A DNA stretch of 64,000 bases. Source: Phorcus lineatus. Taxonomy: Eukaryota; Mollusca; Gastropoda; Trochida; Trochidae. A program made the position numbers and the translations under genes. The number at the start of each line of letters is the position of its first letter. Positions within the stretch are counted from its first letter, which is position 1. The stretch lies in contig OV121084.1 of assembly GCA_921293015.1 (NCBI GenBank), positions 53,541,864 to 53,605,863 on the forward strand, read 5' to 3'. Of this stretch, positions 1 to 12,000 are shown piece after piece. The notes under the pieces were generated by a model, which searched no databases, was not told where the DNA came from, and saw nothing but the letters and a program-made list of their open reading frames with translations.

Positions 1-203
1 ACGATAAGTGAATGTAGACTAAAAAACGCACGCAAAACTTTTTAGAGTATCTGTAGAGTATCTGAAGCTACGTAAATTGGATATGTCGTAAAATAAATGT
101 TTTTGTAGCACGACAAGGTTTCTCAAAAATAAATTACGAAACGGTACCTAACGACCAATAGTATTCGCAAGGAAAGGTGCATGTAACACGTGAATCGTTA
201 TAA

Positions 204-460
204 CGCTTTGATTGCTTTAATAGCCTTTCTACAGCAGAGTCAAAGTACGTTCGTACTTAGTATGACCCAAAGAGAAAAGAAAGTTCTAATAAATAAGTTC
301 TAAATAAGAGACGATTTACCTCCAAGAAACTTGACGTAAACTTCTAAAAAACACTTTGGAAAGAATTGGTGTGTAAAACCTTTGTTAGAATTATGTTTTT
401 AAACTATGTCGAGTACCAAGTTACATTATTCCTGGAGTCGTAAAGTGAATACACATATTG
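204..460. repeat. duplicated upstream region, copy A (implies another array member to the left)
   Basis: It matches 3951-4218 in the same orientation; the core is at 223-275. By analogy a minus-strand gene should begin at or before positions 1-200. On the minus strand a weak TATA-like GTTATAAC lies at 196-203 and a possible donor TTAG/GTACC near 150. No coding exon is visible before the window edge, so the gene itself is inferred. Confidence 0.6.
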
Positions 461-2820
461 AACCTATTGACCACTACCACTGGCAAGTAGAGGTGCACAT
501 ACGGGACATGGGAACATGACTGCTTAAAGGCACTAGTGCACGCTTTTACGGTTTAAATTGGCTATTTTAAGGTTTAAGAGCATTCACTTTAGCTCTCTAT
601 CGATGCAATGAAATACTTAAAATTCTTTACAATTGACCTGCAATCAACAATGAAAAATTTTAGACAGCCGCTGTCGGCTTGGACATATAACAAATCTAAG
701 GTTAGCTTTGCACAAAACGGATAAATTATTGACAGTTGAAAGTGGCTGAACTATTATTATGTGCAGCTGTTGAATTTACCTGCACTCTGAACTGAGAACA
801 AATAATGAATTATGTTTTATGTAAGCAAAGTTGTAAATAAACGGATTTAATAACATAGCATTAGCATTGCTATTAGATTGACCAAAGCGGCTGCCGTTTC
901 CGCTTTTTTGGTTATAAGCAAAATCTTAATATTTCCGATATCGTAGTTCATGCGGATTTATTGTAACGTAACATTAAATACTTCCGGTCTTTAAAAATCA
1001 ACTTTACTACCTGAATACGTAAATATTTTGTTAAATAACTTACGAGGTAGATTACTTGAGTGAGGATCTTGAATAATATCGAGAGATATGCCGTATCTGT
1101 GCATTCGTTGTGTTAACGAAATATTGGTGTGCAGTAGTGCGTTTAATATTCCCAAGTTAATATTAAGGTGTTAAAATCCGTATTGTGGCCAATATTAACA
1201 ATAATCCTCCTTTCCCAGACATCATCAGACAGACGAATATTTTTTAATCATTTTTTAATTAAATTTTCTGAATCTCATTTTATTTTTCTAACTTTTTAAT
1301 TATCTTATTCAATGTTACAATGGTTCATACGTATGAATGTCTATCGAGTGTACGTGTTATGTATGGGGCATATATTGACACAGACACGAAGATACACGAT
1401 TAACTTGATGCAGTCAGTGTCATTGTACTCTTATCTTCTCTACAGAGATACAGATTTCTCTCAACTGAACCAGATACTGGTCAATTGCATCAGTGCACAT
1501 ACACGTCCACTGTATGTGTCCCCGGCATACACTTATATACATGTTCTTTGTTATTCAGTCTTCAAGTTATGCTCTGTCCATGTGACACCAAATATAAACA
1601 TGTTAATGTATTCTATGCCAAAATCAGAAATTATGTCATGATTTGATTTTATCTTGTCCAGCATATTGTCCTGAGTGTAAAAAAATGCATACTGAAGTCT
1701 GTACTATTCGCGATTGAAATAAGCTTGTTTAAAAAGAAGCTTCCTCGGTCAACCGAAGCATACTTTCGAAAACCTTACACATATTATATTATACCCCTGA
1801 TAGTATGCATCATTCCATCAGTTATATGCCTCTGATAACGTTACATTACAGGGATGGGAACATTATCTATTATATTTTATATGAAAATATGGAAGTACGT
1901 GATGGCTATATGTAAAACAAAAAATCCTATACGATACATGTTAAAGCCATTTTTGAATAACCAAAAATAAGTTAGAGAATCGCAAACAAATTTCTTCAAC
2001 AAAAAAAAGACCCAAAGACGTCTTCTGAAAGGCTAGCAGAACCAATTGACGTTGCAGCGTAATAAGCTATCAAAAGGGAAAGACCTTACTGGTGATATGT
2101 GTAGGAAAGGAAATGCAAACTCTAATCGATATTTTATGAGCGCTTCAATAATGAGAAAATGCTCCCACTCCGACACACAATTATTATCACACCAAACCAA
2201 ATTTGATTATGTTCTTAATAAAAGAATGTACGTGAGCTGATATCGGTCATATTTATGCGATTGTTGTACTCGGACGTACTTTCAACGGAGGTATGATCCA
2301 GGACGTTAAACATGTTCGCCAACAGTGCTTATATTCTTCTTATTTTAGCACGTTAGCAAAATCCTAGCAGGTTCAGCTACGTTTGCAGTGCGGTAACTGA
2401 GGGCACAAATGCGAATGTAAGGAACATCATATTTAGACTCAGCATGTCTTTGAAGATTACAATGCTACGTGGCCCGGTTTATAATTATCCACAGAGATTT
2501 GTTTTGCTGATAACATTACTGCCAAGGTAAAACAATTCATCAATAAGAATATAGTTCCCAATGAGCTTGTTAAACTAAGCATTGTAATAAGCAACATAAA
2601 TTCCTTTGGGTTTATCCAATTGATGCTAACTACGACTAGTTTTTAGAAAATACAATCTTTTTGTATTTCAGAACTAAAATTAGTCGATATGGAAGACACA
2701 AATCATGAGTGAGGTTATGCTTTAATCCAATCATACAATTCAAACATTAGTTTCTGGTTTTGTTTTAGAGAATAAAGATATTGTTTTACACAACAGCGAT
2801 GAGGCAAAAGTACGATTGTG
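461..2820. other. spacer left of gene A, no gene seen
   Basis: AT-rich DNA with only short ORFs. The longest (1312-1641, plus strand) has no domain or splice context and looks like chance. The stretch probably separates gene A from the predicted member to the left. A small GC hairpin occurs at 880-915. Confidence 0.5.
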
Positions 2821-2870
2821 ATTAAAATTGTCATGTTTGATCGTATACGACAGATATGAAATCCTGTTTT

Positions 2871-3590
2871 TTAATTTGATGATTGCTGTTGCTGTGGCGC
2901 GGCTTGAGGAGCAGGTGGTGTGGGAGGGGCTTTGTAGACAGGAGGGTTGGGTCCAAGGGGCACATAAGTCTGGATATTTTCAGGGAACTTGCAGTTCATA
3001 CCCAGCCAGATTAGACCGAATCTGTGGCAGTCGTTCTTCGGGGAGCAGACGATATTCGAACAATTCAACCAATAGTCTGTCTGAAATTATGTAGAAAGGA
3101 AATAACATTAGATAAATTCAATTTGTATTTCCTATTTTATGACTCATAAGCGATCTTGTGTTTTCATAAATGCACATGTTTGGGTCATTTTTATTAAAAT
3201 CTACCTGATATGTTTGAACCTTCAGAATCCTGATTCCTCCATAGGCCTTTATTTACAACCGGTATAAGCACCTTTTTTGTAACAAAACGTCCATGGGCAA
3301 ACTATATGAAAGCCAGAGTATTCGTTGATTCGTTCTTAAAATCACCCTCTGAGAAGTGTATAAAATATTCTTTCATCTAGCTTTTGATTGTGTTATTGTA
3401 ATATAACTAAGATATAAGATTTTCTTACATATTTCGGATCAAAGCCGAAACACATCATGCACATGAAATCACATGCGTCAGTAGCCTGCATTTCGTGCAG
3501 TGAAGTCGCAGGAGTGAATGAAGTTACTTCCGGAACGACGAGTGCGCATGTCATGCAGACAAGTAGGGATTTCATGTTGCAACCAGTCAT
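2871..3590 (-). CDS. small secreted cysteine-rich peptide, array member A (2 coding exons)
   Basis: Coding exons are 3429-3590 and 2871-3080, with a 348-bp GT-AG phase-0 intron (donor GTAAGA after the TAT codon, acceptor ataatttcag). The product is 118 aa from the second ATG (3575) or 123 aa from the first (3590, one base inside the exon). The second ATG aligns better with gene B's start. A hydrophobic signal peptide (MKSLLVCMTCALVV) is followed by the motif EMQATDACDFMCMMCF. Exon 2 carries NCSNIVC, DCHRFGLIWLGMNC and a tail rich in Pro and Gln ending QQQQSSN. Seven cysteines follow the signal: C-x3-C-x2-C-x13-C-x4-C-x5-C-x11-C. An odd count leaves one free or allows a disulfide-linked dimer (inference). 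I do not recognise the family. The C-x3-C-x2-C start recalls eclosion hormone, but the rest does not fit. Function unknown; secretion is inferred. Confidence 0.75.
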
Positions 3591-3885
3591 CCTGTAACAA
3601 TGTGGACAATCAAGAATCAAGAAAGTGATGACGTTCTTTCTATATCGCAGCGTCTCATTTACTGAAACGTTGAATATCAATAAGAATGAACTCGATCGTT
3701 TTTATTTTACTTTACTTGGCACGTGAATCGTTTTTACTGGTCAAGTTCAAGCACGAGTCATGATTAACAGCATTACCGAATGACACTAAGCAGAAAGTTG
3801 TGGGCTTGGTTTTCGAATTATTAAAGTGCTATATATTTGTGGCACTGCAAGTTTTGTCACATAAAGAAGTAGAAATGACGCTCAC

Positions 3886-3951
3886 CTGTTCAGAGTTGTC
3901 GTCGATTCTTCTGTAACAACACTTTGTGTTTTAGTCACAGGCTTTAAATAC
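3886..3951 (-). promoter_or_regulatory. TATA box and 5'UTR exon of peptide gene A
   Basis: Reading the minus strand, TATTTAAAG (3942-3950) is followed about 30 bases later by a short exon ending in gaacag at 3886, with donor GTGAGCG. The matching acceptor (ttgttacag) lies at 3592, directly before the start codon, so a 294-bp intron sits in the 5'UTR. Transcription start is inferred to be near 3915-3920. Confidence 0.6.
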
Positions 3952-4218
3952 GCTTTAATTGCCTTTCTACAGCAGAGTCAAAGTACGTTTGTACTCAGTA
4001 TATATGACCCAAAGAGAATTGAATTTTTTAATAAAGTTTACCTTCGAGAGACGATTTACTTTCAAGAACCTTGAAATAATCTTCTAAATAGCAATTTGTA
4101 TAGAATGGGTATCTAAGAAGTATTTTCATTAAATGTTACATGTTAAATAATGTTTTTTCCAACTATGTCGAATGCTAAGTTACTTTGGTTCTGCAGTAAT
4201 AAGTAGAATACATATATT
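3951..4218. repeat. duplicated upstream region, copy B (in front of gene A)
   Basis: This block resembles 204-460 along its whole length, roughly 70% by eye. The best-kept core is 3961-4017, containing CTACAGCAGAGTCAAAGTAC and then TATGACCCAAAGAGA. It lies just upstream of gene A's TATA box. It is either conserved promoter DNA or the remains of a tandem gene duplication. Confidence 0.75.
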
Positions 4219-6657
4219 CATGAGTGTGCTAGTTTCTGTAATGGCTTTAGCCTTTCACTTAAAAAGGTGATTAAATATGATTATGCTCTTATCAACAATT
4301 ATAGTTTGGTGGCAAACGATACCGAATTCTTTATACATGTTTGTCAGAACGAAGATTAATGATGGATTATCAAACAGTGTACTTTATTAATTAAAGTTTA
4401 TCTTTGATATTAATGAATATTGATAAATGCGAAATGAAATTGATAAGGATAATTCATGAATCTAGAATAATTCTGAGTTGATTCACTTTGCATTTATGAC
4501 AAAAAGATAATTAATAGATAATAATAAACAAAGGCTCGACTCATACTAAACAATATCTTGTAACCGTTCATTCATAAACATGAGGACGAATATTTAAAAC
4601 AGTTTGTAATTGCCTCATATATGCTAAACGAGTTTTATCTTCTCACAAGTACATAACTGCAACAGTCAAGTGCAAAAGATTCATAGAGAATCGAAATTTA
4701 GTCACTATTGCCAGAAAGTATCAGAATCCGATACATTCAAGGGTTGCTTGTTTCGTATTGCTTTATCACATTAAAAAACAAAAGATTGAAAAACGATGTA
4801 TCTTGAAACCGTACAAGGCCTCAAACGTGGCACTGTGGTATATTCCAGGTACAACTGGAACACTATGGTCGAGGCAGAAACGTTTTTTTTAGCAGGGATT
4901 TGCGAGTTACGACTTGATATACACATCTTCTTACCTGGTTACAACATGCAAAACAGTACTATTGCTGCAGTTGGCAACTATACCAACTATTGACTACTTC
5001 GATTCAAAACATTCACCCATGTTTGATTTTTCTATTCAACATAATGACCCAGTCGATCTGATCCACGATAAACAAAAATGAGTATACTTCTTCAGTTTTA
5101 AAAGAAAATCGACCGTGTGTATATGGGATGCCAATAATTAGCGCATTTTCATCTAGCACGTCCGCAAAGGCAATAATTCGTATTTTTTATGCGAACAAGT
5201 TGTGTTTTATCTAATTATCAGTCGCCAACCAATTATTATTTCGGTGATCTGACTGATAACGAAAAAAGGAGCATATTTCCAGAAACGTCCGTAAAATAAT
5301 TCACAACCCGTATTGATATCACACAACTAGAGCTCTGCTAAAGATGATCTTTCAGCTCAGCCACTGTGCATGTGGTATGGCGCATGGGAATACGAAATGT
5401 ACGTGTTCCAGACGGTAGATCGTGAAACATTTTTTTGATTGAAACCTGCTACTTGAGTCTTTTTCGAAAACTGATAGTTAGTCGAACCAAAAACCAATAT
5501 TCGTATCGTTGAAAAATAGTTATTTTACTAAACGAATCAAACTCAAAGTAAAGCGAGTTTGACTTTCAAATAAATCATATATGTGTTTCGCCGTTTTGAC
5601 TTTCCTTTTGTCGACCAACTTGTCTCCCTTATGGTCTATCGTCGTTTCAAACTGTATCCTGCTTCTCTTCTCCGTCCCCACGTGGTTATCTTTGTTTAAA
5701 GGATGGGAGCGAACTACGACCACAATGCTTTGCGCAATAAAATAATAAAGTCGATCTATTGATAGACACGGGAAACACCATTATTAATTAGTTTGATTTC
5801 TCGGCTTATTTTGGGTCAAAACAATTGGCGAAAAATTATGTAAAGATATTTCAACGAGATGGATTTTTGGCACTATTTTCTAAATTGAATCAACATACTC
5901 TGTGGCCTTTAAGGCTTTTAGAATTGATATCACCTATAGCTAGGAATGACCTTGGACATGTAGTGTATGCTTACATATTGCTGATACACTGTAAACCAAT
6001 ATGTTACAAATGTCAAGTGGTGTCTTCGGTAATATATACTATATAATATATATTCAGTATATCATATAATATATAATGTAGCCTCTGGTCATATACCAAA
6101 CCTTGGACACATATTTTTTATTTCTATATTTGAAAGAATATAATCAGACACTACCTTCTCAATGATATTCGGAGAAATTTATTCTTCAAATTGAATTTAA
6201 TTTGTAAGCAGTCATCAGCTAACATCAGCTTACATCCCCTGACTGATTTTGTGAATCAATCAGTGTATTGAGAATACAAACTGCGTTGATTCGTGGAGAC
6301 ATCATCAAGCGCCGACAGAGCAATTCATCCTTTTTCATAAATTCATACTCTCTGACGCATTTCCAACTTCCTCTTGCTATGATTTCACAAGGTATTTCAA
6401 TTTTAATTCTTAAGAACTTAAAATATATTGCGAAATAATATAGTAATTGCAAATTTTGATATCGATTCTTCGGAAATGGGACAATTAATCACGACCCTCG
6501 TCAAATGTATTCGTCTACGTAAGTGTAGGGCACATCTTCACAACAACGCGATGCAAAATTAAAGAAGTCAATACCTTGAAATGCACGAACTCTCATAGTG
6601 CGACCATGTTCTCCACGTGAGGTTCAAACTGTCTTTATTTCTGAAATGTGACAAATT
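4219..6657. other. intergenic DNA upstream of gene A, no gene seen
   Basis: AT-rich, with no exon-like segment. A dense AT-only run of TATAT-type sequence occurs at 6038-6080. Confidence 0.5.
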
Positions 6658-6706
6658 TCGAGTACTCGAGTCCGAGTCGAGTCTGACCCCTCGAGTACTC
6701 GAGTCC
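6658..6706. repeat. two 16-bp direct repeats with an inner palindrome
   Basis: TCGAGTACTCGAGTCC occurs at 6658-6673 and again at 6691-6706. The second copy includes the 14-bp palindrome CTCGAGTACTCGAG. It lies about 65 bp left of the inverted-repeat element at 6772. Confidence 0.8.
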
Positions 6707-6771
6707 AATATTTTGGACCCGTGAAAGCCTATCATGTCCAATGAGGGTAACATGGTCTTACTGAGATACTA

Positions 6772-7198
6772 TGGCTATGCTTGATTGGTAACCCGGCGCA
6801 ATATCCTGCGTTCACCGTCGGAAATGACGAAGGCGGCGAATCACTTTATGGACAACCGGCGTGTTCCTGGGGCGGACGTCGGATGCGCCGGTTGGAAATT
6901 ACAGGCGAACCCGGCGAACAATGGCGGACAAATATTTTCGTTGCGACTTTTTCACAAACTTTTTTCATTTCATCGTTTTTATTTGAAATAACTATTACAC
7001 TTGATTTAACTTTTAATGTGTATGATTTTCAAATAATTTGCATTATTTGATAAGGACGTTTTCATTCATATTTAGGTATGATGACTGCTTCCCGTGCATA
7101 TGCCAACACACTTGATTCAACTTGATCCTGTTATAGACCCGGCGTACGCCGGTGACATGTCTGGCGTATACGCCACTCAAACGAATCAAGCATAGCCA
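6772..7198. mobile_element. 427-bp CpG-rich segment bounded by 15-bp terminal inverted repeats (MITE-like)
   Basis: TGGCTATGCTTGATT at 6772-6786 is exactly reverse-complemented at 7184-7198. Inside, both ends are unusually rich in CG (repeated ACCCGGCG at about 6791, 6907 and 7137), while the centre is AT-rich. This suggests a non-autonomous DNA transposon. No target-site duplication is evident, so the class is unknown. ORFs inside (6781-7050) are not supported as genes. Confidence 0.45.
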
Positions 7199-8191
7199 AT
7201 GTTCTCTCAACCATTTGTCTTTGTCCATAGAGATAAGACGAAATCTTGACTCACATGTTAGATATTGAGACATATAAAAACAAAGCTCCTTGGGTAAGCT
7301 CCTTATAATAATATAATAATAGTAATATTCAAACATTCAAACCTGACATCCCGCAATGATCAGTAGATTCGTAAGATTGGCATATACGATGATCAAAATC
7401 GTCAATTTGTTGACCAAATACTATTACTGACAGTTGGATTATTACCGAAGCGGCGATAAACAAATACTCGTTCGCTAATTCACTATACAAAGCGTCCATC
7501 TAATGGCGCTGTAATCCCACATACATTACCAAGGGTAACCAAGGGTAACCAAGGGTGGGTTAACTAATAGACACCAGGACGAGGAAGTGAATGATAAATA
7601 ATTACAATGATTACAAGAATTATTACCAGTTATGTGTACTGATCGAAATTAGTTTCATACTACACTAATCCACTATGTAACAGAAGTACGTATGTATCAT
7701 AACTGTGTATTAAGTTTCAGTCTCAGTTGTAACTAAGCTGATGGGTAAATGTTCGATAGGTTTAACCTTTTATCTGCACTACTTAACGTCATTTCTAATT
7801 GATTAGAATTGTGTAAGCTAGGCACGACGTTGCTTATCTCTTTCTCTTGTTCACACAACGGAATAGATTGTGGAATATTCTCGTGTTTTACATAAAGCTA
7901 CTAGTGCTAGTCAGAATGTCAATCTAAATCTTAATAAGGTAAACTCGATATCTGAGATACCTGTGGTTGGTAGAAGCGATAGAAGAAGGAAGTTAAGAGA
8001 CAAGGTTACTTGACGTGTCCCCAGTGTTTGTGTGTTTTGCTCGTATTGGTTTTAATGAGATTGTATTGGATTATATAACGACATTCTTAACTTTAACTAC
8101 ATCATGTCTAATTAAAACCAAATATGCACGAGCAGGACTATCCTTGTATATTGTATCTATTCAGTATACAAATTTTAAACTCTTTTTGAGT
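7199..8191. other. intergenic DNA, no gene seen
   Basis: AT-rich and without convincing exons. A short 10-bp tandem repeat (CCAAGGGTAA, about 2.8 copies) lies at 7529-7556. Confidence 0.5.
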
Positions 8192-8319
8192 GAGGGCTGA
8201 TATCAATCTCATTAAAATGAGATTTCATATTGCTGCAATATTTGGTACGCAGATTATAGCATAACGTTGTGGATCATTGCAGATTTCATTTCAATCAGAT
8301 TAGGTAGCTATATCCCTCT
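8192..8319. mobile_element. fold-back MITE-like element, copy 1
   Basis: An imperfect palindrome starting GAGGG and ending CCCTC. The left arm contains TATCAATCTCATT and the right arm its diverged complement. The sequence resembles the inverted repeat at 41164-41267 in reverse orientation (shared ATTGCTGCA, TACGCAGATTAT, ATTTCATTTCAAT). The two copies define a small repeat family in this genome. Confidence 0.55.
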
Positions 8320-8606
8320 GTAAAGTTATCTTTCTACATCTCTTTTCAATTATCGCTTACCACTTTGGTCATCTTTACTAATATATTTGGTATATATCAA
8401 ATATATCACTGTCATCAAAACTTTTGTCTATAACTTAAACTAGTACAAACGTAATCTGCGGTTGTGATTTTACGATACCACCTCACATGATATAATCTAT
8501 TTATTTTGATATTAGGGTTTTCAACAGCCAGCAAGGTCAAAGAAACTGAGAAATGGGTGTAACCAATGATGAGAATGAACTGGTGACTCAACTAAAACTG
8601 ACTCGT

Positions 8607-8621
8607 TTTATTTGTTTTATT
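8607..8621 (-). terminator. candidate poly(A) signals of peptide gene B
   Basis: On the minus strand two AATAAA hexamers lie at 8616-8621 and 8607-8612, about 455 bases after gene B's stop codon. This gives a plausible 3'UTR. No cDNA support is available. Confidence 0.4.
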
Positions 8622-9075
8622 CTACAACACAATAACAAACGTACAAAGGATTCAACAAACGAAAGTGATATGTACTTATTTTGAAATTTTATAATTTCGC
8701 TATACAAAAATCAATCGGTAAATGATATAGATGTATATATAGTATATTTTTGATAACTTTTATATATGTAGGGTGTGCCTTCATAGTCATGAATGATTTA
8801 TATTTGCCAAACAAGTACAAGAACTCGATATGTTATCTGATTCAACGATGATGCAGTGGTTATCTCTCGTAGGAATAACGTGATCAAAGCATTTTATATG
8901 AAGCAAATCTTCCTTTTGCTTTCAGACTTATCAAGAATGCTCTTGAAACTGTTTCAGAAAGTTCTTAGGTTCTGCTGTAGTTTCTAAACTTCCAAATGCA
9001 TCTAGAATGAGACGTGAGATCTGGATACATGCTGGAGAGACACAGGAGACACGGAGACACCACTAGAAGAACGCT

Positions 9076-12000
9076 TCACTTGCGGAGGTACTTGTCCAGA
9101 ATGTCGGGGTTCTTGCAGGTGCGTCCGAGCCAGGCCAGACCGGGGGCGTTGCAGGAGTCGCCACCACACACGTGGTTAGCGCAGTACAGGGTCTCCTTGA
9201 TCTGCATATGGACACAAAGTGAAATAATAGGAAAGATATCGAAAGAGTGTTGTGCTTAGACAACACGTTTTTCAACGACAATGACGACAACACGTTTTTC
9301 AACGACAATGACGTCATAACGCCGTAAGTCTTTTGCAATCAGCCCTCGGTTGCAACCAAATTGGTCGCCTCTTCAAATTTTCAATTTATTATGATCTTTT
9401 TTTCCTTTTGAATTTTCTTCATTTGTAAACTTGCGTAAAAAAATGAAATACTATCGATCGAAAATTTGGAATTGATCTCGTATATACATGTTAACATATA
9501 TATGAAATTAAGTACAATAGTTTTGTTTAAATTTAGTTATGAAATGATTGCCTCCTATTTGTTTACATCAAACATGTGTTATGCTTTGGAAAGGCGTACG
9601 TCTTTTTTCATTAATGAACTTGTATTAGATATGCACAAAGGTTGTAACCATGGTATTTTCGTTACACAAGAAATTATGGATCATTTGCTTTTACTTTTTG
9701 CAGATGACATTGTTACCTTTTATTTTTATGTAAATGATTTACAAAAGCACTTAGATATACTTGGTAATTATTTGCAGTAATGGGTATTTGTGGTTAATAT
9801 GAATGAGAGTGATGTTGTTGTCTTCCGCAATGGTGGTATACTATCACAACATGAACAGTGGTCATAGCAAAGAAAATTTAAAACCAGTTGTTTTTTTTTA
9901 CAAATATTTGGGTTTAACGTTTTCATCAGCTTTTAGATGTTCTAAGGCATGTTCAGTGTTAGCATAACAATCTTTTAAAGGGATGCTTCCTATCCTTCAG
10001 CTTTATAATAATAACCACCAAATCTTATTAAAATCAAGGTGCACTATTTTTGACTGTAACATTTTTCGTTATGTAATAGCTGTAACATGGTTTCACATAT
10101 ACTTCTATAAGAAATATTTTTTTAATATCATATTCAATATTTTCAATATGACTGAAGGCCCTTGATATATACAGTTACTATGAATTGACGTAGCAAATAA
10201 TGAGCGGGCGTGGCTTAAAGTAACGGATCAACCAGAGAGAAAGCACGCTTAAAGCATGCTTATTGTACTAAGAGGAAAGCCTTTGATAAACTAAACAGAA
10301 AGTATAAAAGAAAATATCAAGAACAAAAACAAAATAACTTGTTGGAAAAACTGAATGAAGCCGAAATTGATTAGAAAACTCTGAATAGCCAATGAGAGAC
10401 AAACACCAATACCTATGGAAGTTAAAACTGATAACGGTTCTACTGTGACTGATATACCAAGTGTGTTTGAGAGATGGAAGAATGATTTTGAATCCATTTA
10501 CTCAGGAGCTGAGGATTGTGATGACGCATATGACAAGGCACATTATGAAGATGTGAAGAATAAACTGAGAGATCTACTCTGTTCTGATGGCGATGATAAT
10601 TATGCATTGAATAGTCCCATCACAATAGAAGAGGTGCATAAAGCTGTTGAAAGGGCAAAAAATAAGAAACCTGTTGGAATGGACAACATTCCTGCAGAAA
10701 TACTGAAAAATAATGACTGTGTATATTTTCTTCATAAACTATTTAATGTTTGTTTTGAAAAAAAATATCGTCCCTAGTGCTTGGCAAGAATCGGTCATAA
10801 ATCCAATAGTAAAATCAAACACAGATCCAAAAAATCCACTGACATACAGAAGAATATCGCTGATATCTGTACCGTGCAAAATATATTGTGATTTATTGAC
10901 TATGAGGATAACTTCATGGTTTGACTCCGTAGATATTTTAGCTGAACAGCAAAATGGTTTTAGAAAAGAGAGAAGTTGTTTTCAACATATGTACAGTCTA
11001 TACACTATCATCAAAAGTAGACTTGACAGCAAACAAGAGACGTTTACATGCTTTGTTGATTTGAAAAAGGCATTCGATAACGTAGACAGAGATTGCTTAT
11101 GGTTTAAGCTAAGACAGTTTGGAGTGAAGGGTAAAATATTCAATACTATCAAAACTCTGTATGAAAATAATTCATGTACTGTGAGAGTAAATGACTTTAT
11201 GACACAATTTTTCTCTGTAAAAAGAGGAGTAAAACAAGGATGCGTACTATCGCCAACAAAATACAAAATAGAGCTTGCAGATTTTTCTTATGAGTTCAAC
11301 GGAATACTTCGAATGTTGCTGTGCAAGGCGAAATGGGATGGATATCATGCTTCACGAAACAAAGGATAGCCGCAGTTCGTGCTTACATTAGACTTAACAG
11401 AACTGACAGCTCAAGATTGACTAAGCAACTATTTGATTGGTCTAAACACCGAAATAAATCATTTGTATGTAAAGTTGAAAAGATGTGCAGACGGACAAAT
11501 ATTTTTAATTTACTCCATGCTCCTCGATCAGTTACTAACGTGATGTATGCTCTAAAGAAGAAACTAAAACAGCAGGGTGAGATGGAATGGTTTACAGAAT
11601 TATGGAATGACAAGAATACAGAAAATGGAAATAAGCTAAGAACGTATAATAGACTATATATACAAGAAACACCTAAAAACAGAAACTTATATTAGATGTA
11701 TTACATCTCGACAAAAAAGAAAGACATTAAGTCGATTTCGATGTGGCTCCCTACCTCTGCATATTGAAACTGGACGTTTTTGTATATTTATATTTTTTTT
11801 ATCTATCTATTCATACATATTTGGTAATATAATTATCTTATCATTTTACGGGCTTTTAATTAACAATATTTTATTATTATTTCAAAAATATATCTTATGA
11901 TAAATTTAATGCTATATTGCCAATGTCTCATAAGCCAATCTATGGCTGAATGTCAGTTTTTACTCATGTATAATTATTATGTATATATCTTTTTGTAACT

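Noticed and set aside
880..915. Hairpin followed by T-run, like a bacterial terminator
   Set aside because: The window is clearly eukaryotic (introns, LINEs), so this signal has no meaning here.
1312..1641. 109-codon plus-strand ORF
   Set aside because: No domain, no splice context, composition like the surrounding AT-rich DNA, starting at a weak site.
6781..7050. Overlapping plus-strand ORFs of 68 and 89 codons
   Set aside because: They lie in the CpG-rich part of the inverted-repeat element and show no protein family.
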